This document shows positions 33,547 through 40,569 of a DNA stretch of 64,000 nucleotides, piece by piece. The translations under genes and the position numbers were made by a program. How positions within the stretch are numbered: the stretch's first letter is position 1; each line of letters opens with the position of its first letter. The stretch covers positions 682,001 through 746,000 of the forward strand of contig JAWKQO010000003.1 in assembly GCA_041390105.1 (NCBI GenBank), given 5' to 3'. Under the pieces are notes generated by a model. The model had not been told where the DNA came from. It saw nothing but the letters and a program-made list of their open reading frames with translations, and did not search any database. The stretch is from Gemmatimonadota bacterium (lineage in GTDB: Bacteria; Gemmatimonadota; Gemmatimonadetes; Longimicrobiales; Gaopeijiaceae).

Positions 33547-33855
33547 CTACTCGGGTATCTCGCCAGTCTCCGCCTCGTCCAGCACGGCCAGAACGCGGTC
33601 CTGCAGTCCCTCCGGAAGTGGCTCGCCGGCCGCGGAGGCGGACTCCACGGCCCGGAGGAAGGCCTGCTCGAAATCGGCCCTGGTCGCACAATGCGCGCAG
33701 ACGTCCAGATGATCCCGCACGCGCTGCGCGGTCTGCTCGTCCAACTCTTCGTCGAGATACTCGAAGAGCCGCTCGGCCATCTCGCCACAGGTCATGGGGC
33801 GCTCACGGCCGTGATCCCGGCCGAACATGGCACGCCAAAGGTCCCTGAAGCCCAT
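33547..33855 (-). CDS. Zinc-finger anti-sigma factor
   Basis: 102-residue cytosolic protein with the zinc-binding anti-sigma signature: HLDVCAHC (H-x3-C-x2-C, residues about 49-56) preceded by LDEELDEQTAQRVRDHL. It has no membrane segment, so it should be a soluble, redox- or metal-sensing anti-sigma factor of the RsrA/ChrR-like type. Its start codon immediately follows the stop of the ECF sigma gene, so the pair is translated together; it presumably binds and silences that sigma factor. Confidence 0.9.
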   Translation of the reverse strand: MGFRDLWRAMFGRDHGRERPMTCGEMAERLFEYLDEELDEQTAQRVRDHLDVCAHCATRADFEQAFLRAVESASAAGEPLPEGLQDRVLAVLDEAETGEIPE

Positions 33856-34473
33856 TCATGCCTCCTTGGTCGCGGAGGGCGGGATGTATCCCATCTCCAC
33901 CGCGTAGGCGTAGAGCTTCTCCTGAAGCTGTCTGCGCCCACGAAACAGACGGCTCTTCACCGTCCCCACCGGAACGCCCATGACTTCGGCGATCTCGCCG
34001 TAGCTCATGCCCTGCACGTCGGACAACACCACGGCCGTTCGGTATTCCTCCTGAAGCTCGTCGATCGCCTCCATGACGGATGCGTCCACGAACGAGGCGA
34101 AGAACGCGCCCTCCGGATCGCGGTCCTGGGAGGCGGCGAACACCGGATTCTCCCGGGACAGATCGTCCGGCGAGCGATCCGTGCTCTCCTCCAGGATCTC
34201 GTCATGTCGCTTGGATCGCTCCCGGCTCCGCAGGAACACGTTCCGGCAGATGGTGAAGAGCCAGCTCTTCACCTTGGTTCCCAGCGTGTACTGGTCCCAA
34301 GCCCGGAAGCCCCGCAGATAGGTCTCCTGTACGAGGTCTTCGGCGGCTGCCGCGGAGCCCTCCAGGCGAAGCGCGAACCGGTAGACCGCATCCAGGTGGG
34401 GCAACGCTTCCCGCTCGAACGCGGCCCGGCGCTCCGCGTCGGTAGGTGGCGGGTTGGAGGTGGGGTCGTTCAC
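33856..34473 (-). CDS. ECF-type RNA polymerase sigma factor
   Basis: 205-residue extracytoplasmic-function sigma factor. Region 2 spans about residues 20-90 (DLVQETYLRGFRAWDQY, then VKSWLFTICRNVF) and region 4 about 135-185 (MSYGEIAEVMGVPVGTVKSRLFRGRRQL). A linker of about 35 acidic residues separates them. It starts with GTG at 34473 without a clear ribosome site. The next gene is its zinc-finger anti-sigma partner. The inducing signal is unknown, but the soluble CxxC partner suggests oxidative or thiol stress. Confidence 0.93.
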   Translation of the reverse strand: MNDPTSNPPPTDAERRAAFEREALPHLDAVYRFALRLEGSAAAAEDLVQETYLRGFRAWDQYTLGTKVKSWLFTICRNVFLRSRERSKRHDEILEESTDRSPDDLSRENPVFAASQDRDPEGAFFASFVDASVMEAIDELQEEYRTAVVLSDVQGMSYGEIAEVMGVPVGTVKSRLFRGRRQLQEKLYAYAVEMGYIPPSATKEA

Positions 34474-34625
34474 GGTTGCCCGGTGTGCGGGGTCAGGAGG
34501 TCACCCGCAGTCGAAACCCCGGAGAGGGGCGATTGGTGCCGGGGGAAGGTGCTGGGCCGCCGGAGCGCTGCGGTCCCCCGCACGGGCGTTCCCGGGAGGA
34601 AACGCTCAGGGTCGGACGGAGTGGC

Positions 34626-35048
34626 TCAGTCCGGGAACTGGAACGTGCGCGCGGTTTCCTCGTCGGGCCGGTGACCCGTCACCAGCTCGATCATCGCCTC
34701 CATGTGGCCCCGGATCTCGCTGATACGGGAGAGCACCGCGAAGGAGTGCGCGAACTCGAAGTAGGCATCGACGGCGCCTTCGTCTCCGGGATGGCTCTGC
34801 ACCACCACGGACTTCATCTCGGCCTCCAGGCACTCGACGATCGTGCGCACCGCGACCTCGACGTTCCGCAACTCCACGAGCGTCTGTAGAGAAAGGTCGC
34901 CCGTCAGGCGGGGAAGCAGCGTCTCCACCTGGAAGCGCCCCTCGAGCGACGGCTCTATGGAACACGGCACCGCGCCCTCGATGCCGAGCACGGCCGTGGC
35001 TCCATGACGCAGGGCCTGCGTCTCCTCGTAGTTGCAGCGCAGAATCAC
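34626..35048 (-). CDS. Conserved hypothetical cytosolic protein
   Basis: 140-residue protein, not recognised. It is soluble with a mixed composition: ILRCNYEETQALRHGA at the start, a middle rich in acidic residues, and a C-terminal helical segment (YFEFAHSFAVLSRISEIRGHMEAMIELV). I chose GTG 35048 because GGAG lies 8 bases before it; the frame also has a TTG 20 codons earlier. It is upstream of the sigma gene on the same strand, with a 152-base gap. Codon use looks like its neighbours. Confidence 0.65.
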   Translation of the reverse strand: MILRCNYEETQALRHGATAVLGIEGAVPCSIEPSLEGRFQVETLLPRLTGDLSLQTLVELRNVEVAVRTIVECLEAEMKSVVVQSHPGDEGAVDAYFEFAHSFAVLSRISEIRGHMEAMIELVTGHRPDEETARTFQFPD

Positions 35049-35293
35049 GTTTCCGACTCCCCCGGTCCCTCCATCAATACCGAAGCGTGCCCAGGTTTGT
35101 TTCTGCAAGCGATGGGCCCCTGCCGTGATCGCGAAAACACGTCGCGGGGCCGGACGCGCCGCGCGGGAGCCGCAGGCGCAAGCCTCTTTGCATCATCCAC
35201 TTAGCGGACTGCGGCGTCGGCGCCGTGGCGACGGCGCGGCGCCCCGCCCGCTCTGGCGTTCTGCGGGCGTTGTCGCGCCTCCACGACGACCGC

Positions 35294-35713
35294 TCAGGCC
35301 TGCGCAGCACGTGCGCGCCCCCCCAGTGCCACCAGAAGCGGCACCGACACCAGGGGCCGGCCATCCATGAACACGTCGAACGTGTAGGAACCAGCCGATT
35401 TGAAGACGAGACCGTCCAGGTTGATGATGTGCGGCAGTCGCACGATGCCACCGATCTCGGGCGATCCGGGTCCGACGTTGAGCTGCCCATTGATCGTGAA
35501 GACCTCCTCGGCCTTGGGACCGCGCAAGGTCAACCGCACGTCGTGCGCGCCCACGTCCGCCAGCCCGCCCTGGAATCGCAACACCAGACTGATGCGCGGA
35601 TGCTGGATGGGAAAGCCCTGCACCTCCAGTCGATCGAAGACCCCCAGGATGTTGAGCTTCCCGGCGGCGTCGATGGTGGCGGCGTCCGCCAGCAACGCTA
35701 GGTCGATCTCCAT
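35294..35713 (-). CDS. DUF6941-like small beta protein
   Basis: 139-residue protein opening MEIDLALLADAATIDAAGKLNILGVFD, the pattern I associate with the DUF6941 family; the rest is beta-rich (LVLRFQGGLADVGAHDV, FTINGQLNVGPGSPEI, SAGSYTFDVFMDGR). No signal peptide, membrane segment or catalytic motif. The function is unknown. Its start at 35713 lies inside the 3' end of the CPBP protease gene (16-base overlap), so the two are probably translationally coupled. The 245 bases downstream, up to 35049, hold nothing I can recognise. Confidence 0.78.
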   Translation of the reverse strand: MEIDLALLADAATIDAAGKLNILGVFDRLEVQGFPIQHPRISLVLRFQGGLADVGAHDVRLTLRGPKAEEVFTINGQLNVGPGSPEIGGIVRLPHIINLDGLVFKSAGSYTFDVFMDGRPLVSVPLLVALGGRARAAQA

Positions 35714-36402
35714 TCCGCTTCCGCGTTCTCCGGCGGCGGCTCCTCGATCCAACGAGAACCGAGAACCAACCCGCCGATCCAATCGATGAAGGTGTGGGCG
35801 AGAATGGCTGGCCACAGGCCCCAACCCAGCAGCACGGGGAGGGTCAGCCCGCCGCCCAGCACCGCCGCCCGCACCCGTCCGAAGGTCCCCTGGTACGCAT
35901 GGACCCAGCCGAACGCCAGGGCCGTCACCACGGTGGCCAGCGCCAACGACCCCGTCCAGGCACTCACAAGCAGAAGGGCGAAGCCACGATAGGCGATCTC
36001 CTCCCCCACTCCGGCCATGATGGAGAGAGCGGCGAAGACGCCCTTCTCAGCGCCACTCCTTGGCATGAGGGCCTGGACATACGCGCTCTCCGCGCGCCCG
36101 GAGCGGACCCTCCAGCGGTCGAAGGCTTCCAGCACCAGGATCGCGACTCCCGTGAGCACCAGGGCGCGACCCACCGTGAGCGACCATCCCGCCACCGGTG
36201 CCAGGCCCAAGCCTGCGAGCCCCCAGCGCCGTTCGCCGAGCCACAGGCCCAGAGCTCCGATGGCCCCGATGGCGACCATGGACTCCAGGTACGCCGGAAT
36301 GCGACGCAGCACGGAGGGATCCAGATGTCGGAGCTGGCGGCTGGAGCCGAGGGGCAACAGGAGCAGCAGCAAAGCCAGCGCCGCGATCTCGAGCAGAATC
36401 AT
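35698..36402 (-). CDS. CPBP-family intramembrane metalloprotease
   Basis: 234-residue polytopic membrane protein. The CAAX-protease/bacteriocin-processing signature is present: GVGEEIAYRGF (EExxxR, about residues 132-142), FGWVHAYQG and AHTFIDWIGG supply the other metal ligands. Six to seven hydrophobic segments. Family members process prenylated peptides, bacteriocins or regulators; the substrate here is unknown. It is coupled to the DUF6941-like gene downstream. Confidence 0.88.
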   Translation of the reverse strand: MILLEIAALALLLLLLPLGSSRQLRHLDPSVLRRIPAYLESMVAIGAIGALGLWLGERRWGLAGLGLAPVAGWSLTVGRALVLTGVAILVLEAFDRWRVRSGRAESAYVQALMPRSGAEKGVFAALSIMAGVGEEIAYRGFALLLVSAWTGSLALATVVTALAFGWVHAYQGTFGRVRAAVLGGGLTLPVLLGWGLWPAILAHTFIDWIGGLVLGSRWIEEPPPENAEAEWRST

Positions 36403-36541
36403 GGAGCCTCAGCGTCCCCGTCGGGCTGCGACCAGCAGGCGCGTGCCGGGCAGCGACGGATCGTACGCGTTGACCTCGGCCTCGCCGGCCTCCAGACTTG
36501 GGGCCGCATGCACGGACCCTGCAACACCTGAGGTCGCTGGA

Positions 36542-36841
36542 ATGGCACGTTTCCGGGTGATCGACGCTTTCGCGGCACCGCACGGGGGATCGATTCTCCG
36601 CCTACGCCTCACGGAAGGCGAAGCCCCCTCGCTCCGGAGCCTCAAAGGTGCCACCCTCACCGCCAAGAGCCCGGATGGCGCGCAGGCGCGTCGTGTACGC
36701 GTGGACGGGTTTGCGGTCGCCGGAGGCAAGCCCTCGGACAAACGCTTCAAGGCCACCGGGCGTGTGGACCTGCACGTCAAGGACGCCGACGGCGGCCAGG
36801 GCGAGCCGATCTGGCTCAAGTGGCAGGTGGAAGGCCCCTAG
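36542..36841 (+). CDS. Small basic protein, beta-barrel-like, unknown function
   Basis: 99-residue protein, not assigned to a family. It starts MARFRVIDAFAAPHGGSILRL and continues KGATLTAKSPDG and RVRVDGFAVAGGKPSDKR with a regular alternation that suggests a small beta barrel, loosely like translation-factor domain 2 (weak inference). A GAGG site is 8 bases before the ATG. It lies alone on the plus strand between two minus-strand genes and its stop overlaps the stop of the convergent lipoprotein gene. The gap of 139 bases to the CPBP start shows no other signal. Confidence 0.6.
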   Translation: MARFRVIDAFAAPHGGSILRLRLTEGEAPSLRSLKGATLTAKSPDGAQARRVRVDGFAVAGGKPSDKRFKATGRVDLHVKDADGGQGEPIWLKWQVEGP

Positions 36842-37533
36842 CCGACCTCTTCCTCGGCGTTCTCACGCAGTCCCGGCGGTGGACGGTCGAACGTCTGCTC
36901 GAACCAGTCCTTGAACTCCTCCAGTCCGTTCGGGTGCGCCGCCACCCACGCCTCCCGTTCCGGCTCGAACTCGGTGGGCCGTGCAGTGAACAGGAAGGCG
37001 TCGAGGTATCCGTTCTCGGTGGAATAGACCAGCTCGTCCAGCGGCGCGTAGGGCGTGGTCTCGTACACCGAGCGGCCGTAGAGCCACGCATCGGAGACGC
37101 GTTTCACGATGGCCCGTTCCAACTCGTATCCCGTCTTCCCCTCACCCTCCGGTAGCCATTTCTCCAGCTCGCCGCGCCGTTCCATCAGGTGGAAATGCGC
37201 GTAGAGCTGGTAGGGGAGCGAGATGTCCGGCACTCCGCCCTCGTACGCGACCCGGACGGAGTCGTCGGAGACGATCTCCAGATGATCCCAGGGAAGGGCG
37301 GGCTGCAGGGCGGTGGTGCTGATCACCAGGAAGGACGGATCCTGGTCGATGTTGAGGTTCTGGGCCCGCACCCAGGTGTCGATCTCCTGCATGCGCTCCG
37401 CATCCGCGGCGATGCGGGCCCCCGAGTGGACGATGATCGGGCGGGGGGTCGGGATCTCGACCGTGGCGGTCCCGCAGGCGGCGGAGCCGAGGGCAACCAG
37501 GGCGACGAGCGATCGGACGATGTGTCGAACCAT
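36838..37533 (-). CDS. Lipoprotein of unknown function
   Basis: 231-residue predicted lipoprotein (signal HIVRSLVALVALGSAAC). The mature part is acidic and mixed alpha/beta (IDQDPSFLVIST, YLDAFLFTARPTEFEPEREAWV); I do not recognise a family. AGGA lies 9 bases before the ATG at 37533. It is followed by a 156-base gap without visible genes before the paa cluster on the same strand. Confidence 0.72.
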   Translation of the reverse strand: MVRHIVRSLVALVALGSAACGTATVEIPTPRPIIVHSGARIAADAERMQEIDTWVRAQNLNIDQDPSFLVISTTALQPALPWDHLEIVSDDSVRVAYEGGVPDISLPYQLYAHFHLMERRGELEKWLPEGEGKTGYELERAIVKRVSDAWLYGRSVYETTPYAPLDELVYSTENGYLDAFLFTARPTEFEPEREAWVAAHPNGLEEFKDWFEQTFDRPPPGLRENAEEEVG

Positions 37534-37689
37534 GACGTTCGGTCCTTGCTGCAGGCGGGTGGCGCTGGGCACCGCGGGTGATCGGTTAAGACCGCCCAGC
37601 ATGGCTGGAGTTCCGGTAGCCGCGCCAGCCCCCCGGCCCGCCCCTCCCCCCGGAAGCCGCCACCCGGCACCGGCGGGAGGATCAGGCCC

Positions 37690-37902
37690 TCAGCAGCCGT
37701 CGCGCTCGCATCCCGGTCTGGAGTATCCGCCCGCCGCGCTCGTCCATTTCATGACCTCGAACGGCGAGCGACAGGTCCGGCACCAATAGGTGGAGACCGA
37801 GAGCTGCGATCCGAAGGCGCTGAACAACTCGGTTTCCGTCCCCTCGCAGAAGGGGCAGGGCGGCGAGGCCGGGAGGCCCGGAGGCGTGACCTGCTCGATC
37901 AT
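37690..37902 (-). CDS. Stand-alone PaaD-type zinc ribbon protein
   Basis: 70-residue protein with two CxxC pairs, CPFC (residues 16-19) and CRTC (41-44), separated by FSAFGSQLSVSTYW. This is the pattern found at the C-terminus of full-length PaaD, where it follows the MIP18 domain. Here it is a separate last gene of the paa operon, starting 2 bases after the paaC stop, while the MIP18 part is encoded before paaB. It probably still helps mature or insert iron into the PaaA di-iron centre together with that protein (inference). Confidence 0.8.
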   Translation of the reverse strand: MIEQVTPPGLPASPPCPFCEGTETELFSAFGSQLSVSTYWCRTCRSPFEVMKWTSAAGGYSRPGCERDGC

Positions 37903-37904
37903 GG

Positions 37905-38717
37905 CTACTCGACGAACAGGTCCCGGTTGCGGTCTCCGCGCGCCCGCTCCAGGGAGTCGTCCTGGGGGCCGCCCGGGCCACGACCGCGGCCGGCGTCCCA
38001 CCCGCTGGCATCCGGCGTCACGGACGCCAGGTCGATGTGGAGCCCCTCGAGCAGGGGACCGATCGCCTCCGCATAACGCGTCATGCGGGTCTCGTGCCCT
38101 CCCGTGAGTCCGCTGGCCGCCAGCTCCCGGGTCAACGCGTCGTCGGATGCCAGCCACGCCAGCGTGCGCGGCAACACCCGCAGCGACTCCCTCCTCAACT
38201 CGGCACGCGCCTCCTCGGTGCCGCGGGCCAGGCGCCGGAACCATGCCTGACCGAAGTCGCGGTGGAGATCCTCCTCCGCGAGCATCTTGGGGACGCGTCC
38301 CCTGGCCAACTCGAACGTGCCCTCCCCGAAATCGGCCAGGCGCAGCGTGATGGCCGCGTCCACCAGGGCCGAGAGGGCCACCAGCCCGGCCCAACTCTCG
38401 GGCTGGGAGTCCAGGGCGTCGACGTTGGCATACTCTGCATCCGCGCGGTCGTGCTCCACGGCCACCGGATCGTGTCCGAGCTCCTTGAGCATCGCGTACA
38501 GGAGCCGCGCGTGACCCCACTCGTCCTGGGCCATCGACGAGCAAGCGATCCCGGTTTCGATCGAGGGCGACCCCAGCAGCCAGTCGGAGTAGCGGATCCC
38601 CATCAGGCGTTTGGAGTCGGCCAGCGTGAGGATCAAGCGCTCCAGCGCCGGGACGGCCCCTTCAGCGACCCCCAGCGTGGCCGCCACCTCGGCCGCGGTC
38701 GCACTGCGCGCGCTCAT
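37905..38717 (-). CDS. paaC: 1,2-phenylacetyl-CoA epoxidase, subunit C-like
   Basis: Structural partner of PaaA in the ring-epoxidising multicomponent monooxygenase. The 270-residue ferritin-like protein has SSMAQDEWGHARLLYAML (residues 60-78) and AEEDLHRDFGQAW further on, as in PaaC. Known PaaC subunits do not bind iron. The ATG at 38717 overlaps the paaB stop by 4 bases (ATGA), indicating tight coupling. It ends with a Gly/Arg/Asp-rich tail. A catalytic second PaaA is less likely because the gene order and length match PaaC. Confidence 0.88.
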   Translation of the reverse strand: MSARSATAAEVAATLGVAEGAVPALERLILTLADSKRLMGIRYSDWLLGSPSIETGIACSSMAQDEWGHARLLYAMLKELGHDPVAVEHDRADAEYANVDALDSQPESWAGLVALSALVDAAITLRLADFGEGTFELARGRVPKMLAEEDLHRDFGQAWFRRLARGTEEARAELRRESLRVLPRTLAWLASDDALTRELAASGLTGGHETRMTRYAEAIGPLLEGLHIDLASVTPDASGWDAGRGRGPGGPQDDSLERARGDRNRDLFVE

Positions 38718-38932
38718 TGCCCACCTCCCGTGCTCAACGCGGCCTCGGGACGATTGACCGGCAGAATCGAGGCGCGTGGTACGATGCACATCTCGAACCA
38801 GTTCTCCTCGTCGTAGGTCTTCCACGCATACACGCGGGCCAACTCGTCATCGAAGGCGTCCACATACCCGATGTGACGCAGCGGCTCGCCGCGCGTCTTG
38901 CGCGCGAACACGTCGTATACGGTTTCTTTCAC
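38714..38932 (-). CDS. paaB: 1,2-phenylacetyl-CoA epoxidase, subunit B-like (short)
   Basis: 72-residue PaaB-like subunit: ETVYDVFARKTRGEPLRHIGYVDA followed by AYAWKTYDEENWFEM, the conserved PaaB strand-helix pattern. Family members are usually about 95 residues; the shorter size comes from the C-terminal side. A GTG start at 38932 lies 2 bases after the stop of the MIP18 gene, and its own stop overlaps paaC, so all three are translationally linked. PaaB bridges PaaAC dimers in the complex. Confidence 0.82.
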   Translation of the reverse strand: MKETVYDVFARKTRGEPLRHIGYVDAFDDELARVYAWKTYDEENWFEMCIVPRASILPVNRPEAALSTGGGQ

Positions 38933-38934
38933 GG

Positions 38935-39357
38935 TCAGACCACTCCCAACGACCGGAGCTTCTTCCGGCCTCGTTCGCTGATGCGGTCCCGGGTCCACGG
39001 CGGTTCCCAGACCTCGTCCAATTCCACCGCACGAATCCAGGGCTCGCGCGTCAGCCGATCCGTGATGTCCTCGCGGATGAACTCCATGCACGGGCACCCC
39101 GTGGCGGTATAGGTCAGGCGGACGTGCGCCACGTCGCCCTCCATGCGCACCCCGTAGATCAGACCGAGATCCACCAGACCGATCGGGATCTCGGGGTCCA
39201 ACACTTCATCCAGCACACGCCACAACTCCCGCTCGGGGTCGGCGGGCGCCTCCGCAAGCGGTGCCGTCCACTGGTCACGTCCCCCGGAAGCGTGCGACTG
39301 CACGTGCGCGGGAATGGCCGCGGTCGGCACGCGCAGGACGGGCAACTCCACCGTCAT
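38935..39357 (-). CDS. paaD: PaaD-like MIP18-domain protein without zinc ribbon
   Basis: 140-residue protein with a MIP18/DUF59 domain: LDEVLDPEIPIGLVDLGLIYGV (about residues 48-69) and TATGCPCMEF with the conserved cysteine. It matches the N-terminal half of PaaD, thought to supply iron or Fe-S clusters to the epoxidase, but the C-terminal zinc ribbon is absent and found instead in the last gene of the operon. An N-terminal extension of about 45 residues is unusual and not recognised. It is placed between paaA (57-base gap) and paaB. Confidence 0.85.
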   Translation of the reverse strand: MTVELPVLRVPTAAIPAHVQSHASGGRDQWTAPLAEAPADPERELWRVLDEVLDPEIPIGLVDLGLIYGVRMEGDVAHVRLTYTATGCPCMEFIREDITDRLTREPWIRAVELDEVWEPPWTRDRISERGRKKLRSLGVV

Positions 39358-39414
39358 GGCAACCGCTCCCTCCGAGCGACCTGTAGCAAAGGCGAAGACG
39401 TCACGCTCCTGCTC

Positions 39415-40386
39415 CTAGGCCGCGCGGGTCCCGTTCAGCCACTTGCCCACCTGCGTGCGCGAGCGCCGCACCGACTCCACGTAGATCTCGTTCATGGGAC
39501 CGCGCTCCTTCCAACGCTCGAAGACGGCGTCCCAGGAGATCTGACCGCCCTCGAAATCCCAGTGCTTGGCCTGCGCGTCGTACTGGCAGGGGAAGGGGAA
39601 GTCCATCACGTAGCGCTCGCTGGCCTCGTCGTAATGGGCCGGCACCTTCAAGCCCAGCGACTCGGCCAGAGGCACGGTGGCGGACATCCAGACCTGACGC
39701 AGCTGATCGTTGGTCAGCCCCTTGAGCTTGTACTCGAGCTGTCCCGAGTGACGCTTCATGTCGTCCGGAAGTCCGAACCACTCCAGGGTCATGGGGAACA
39801 TCCAGTCCACCGCACGCTGCAGGACCTCGCGGGCCTCACCACCGGCTTTGGCCAGGCGGCGCATCCACACCTCTCCGTGGCGGAGGTGGAAGGTCTCCTC
39901 CATGTCCACCTTGACCAGCGCGCGCTTGAGGGGCCCGAAGGACGTGTTTCGGTAGACGTCGGACAGCAGCGTGATGCCGGCCCGGTCGAAGAAGCCGTTG
40001 GCGACCACCAGCTCGCCCCAGTTGTCGAGCGGCTGATCGAAGCCGTAGGGATGCTTGAACTCGTGCGGCTCCCGGCCGTAGACGAGCTGCTCCTTGGAGA
40101 CCCCCAGGTCCTCGAGCAGGCGATAGGCGATGTTGGCGTGGGCCAGCTCGTCCTGGATGATCGCGTGGGCGCTCACCTGGGTGTTGGCCGAGGGCGCGTA
40201 GCGGGCTGCCATCCAGTAGGAGGGCGCGCTCATCAGCTCCGTGTCGGCCTGCACCGTGAGCTGCACGATGAGCGCCTTTCGGTAGCCGGGTGTCATGTCA
40301 GCCAGGGACTCGACAATGAAACCGTCGGCCACCCGGGCCTTCATCTCGTCCTCGGCGCGGATCTCGTCTGGCGTCAGCTTCGCCAT
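39415..40386 (-). CDS. paaA: 1,2-phenylacetyl-CoA epoxidase catalytic subunit A
   Basis: Catalytic di-iron subunit that epoxidises the ring of phenylacetyl-CoA (or a related aryl-CoA). The 323-residue protein carries Glu50, the pair E80xxH83 (QDELAH) and E164xxH167 (EETFH) as likely iron ligands on a ferritin-like bundle. It has the PaaA-type segments FKHPYGFDQPLDNWGE and PMTLEWFGLPDDM. GGAGGGG stands 8 bases before the ATG at 40386. A much longer open frame continues upstream through the operator and is rejected. First gene of the operon; the electron-transfer reductase PaaE is not in the window. Confidence 0.92.
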   Translation of the reverse strand: MAKLTPDEIRAEDEMKARVADGFIVESLADMTPGYRKALIVQLTVQADTELMSAPSYWMAARYAPSANTQVSAHAIIQDELAHANIAYRLLEDLGVSKEQLVYGREPHEFKHPYGFDQPLDNWGELVVANGFFDRAGITLLSDVYRNTSFGPLKRALVKVDMEETFHLRHGEVWMRRLAKAGGEAREVLQRAVDWMFPMTLEWFGLPDDMKRHSGQLEYKLKGLTNDQLRQVWMSATVPLAESLGLKVPAHYDEASERYVMDFPFPCQYDAQAKHWDFEGGQISWDAVFERWKERGPMNEIYVESVRRSRTQVGKWLNGTRAA

Positions 40387-40407
40387 ACAGGGGCCCCTCC
40401 GGAAATT

Positions 40408-40424
40408 CGTTCGAACGATCGTTC
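40408..40424. promoter_or_regulatory. Candidate PaaR operator upstream of paaA
   Basis: Two overlapping perfect palindromes: CGTTCGAACG (40408-40417) and GAACGATCGTTC (40413-40424). The second contains AACG-NN-CGTT, the core of the PaaR site described in Thermus (CNAACGNNCGTTNG, as I remember it). It ends 22 bases before the paaA start codon, where it would block the promoter or early elongation. No paaR gene is present in the window. Confidence 0.65.
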
Positions 40425-40569
40425 CAAGACCCTGAAGATAGACGCGGGCGGGGCGGACCGGCAAACCCCCAGACGAAGCGCTCCACTTGACTCCAGTGGG
40501 GCGCTCCGCGTCCTTGGCCGCTGCGGAGCCCGGCAGATGCGAGGCCCGGCATCCCTGAGGAGGCAGACG

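Noticed and set aside
38776..40569. Long N-terminal extension of the DUF389 protein
   Set aside because: This part is antisense to paaA and paaD; GAGGAGG before 40570 marks the true start.
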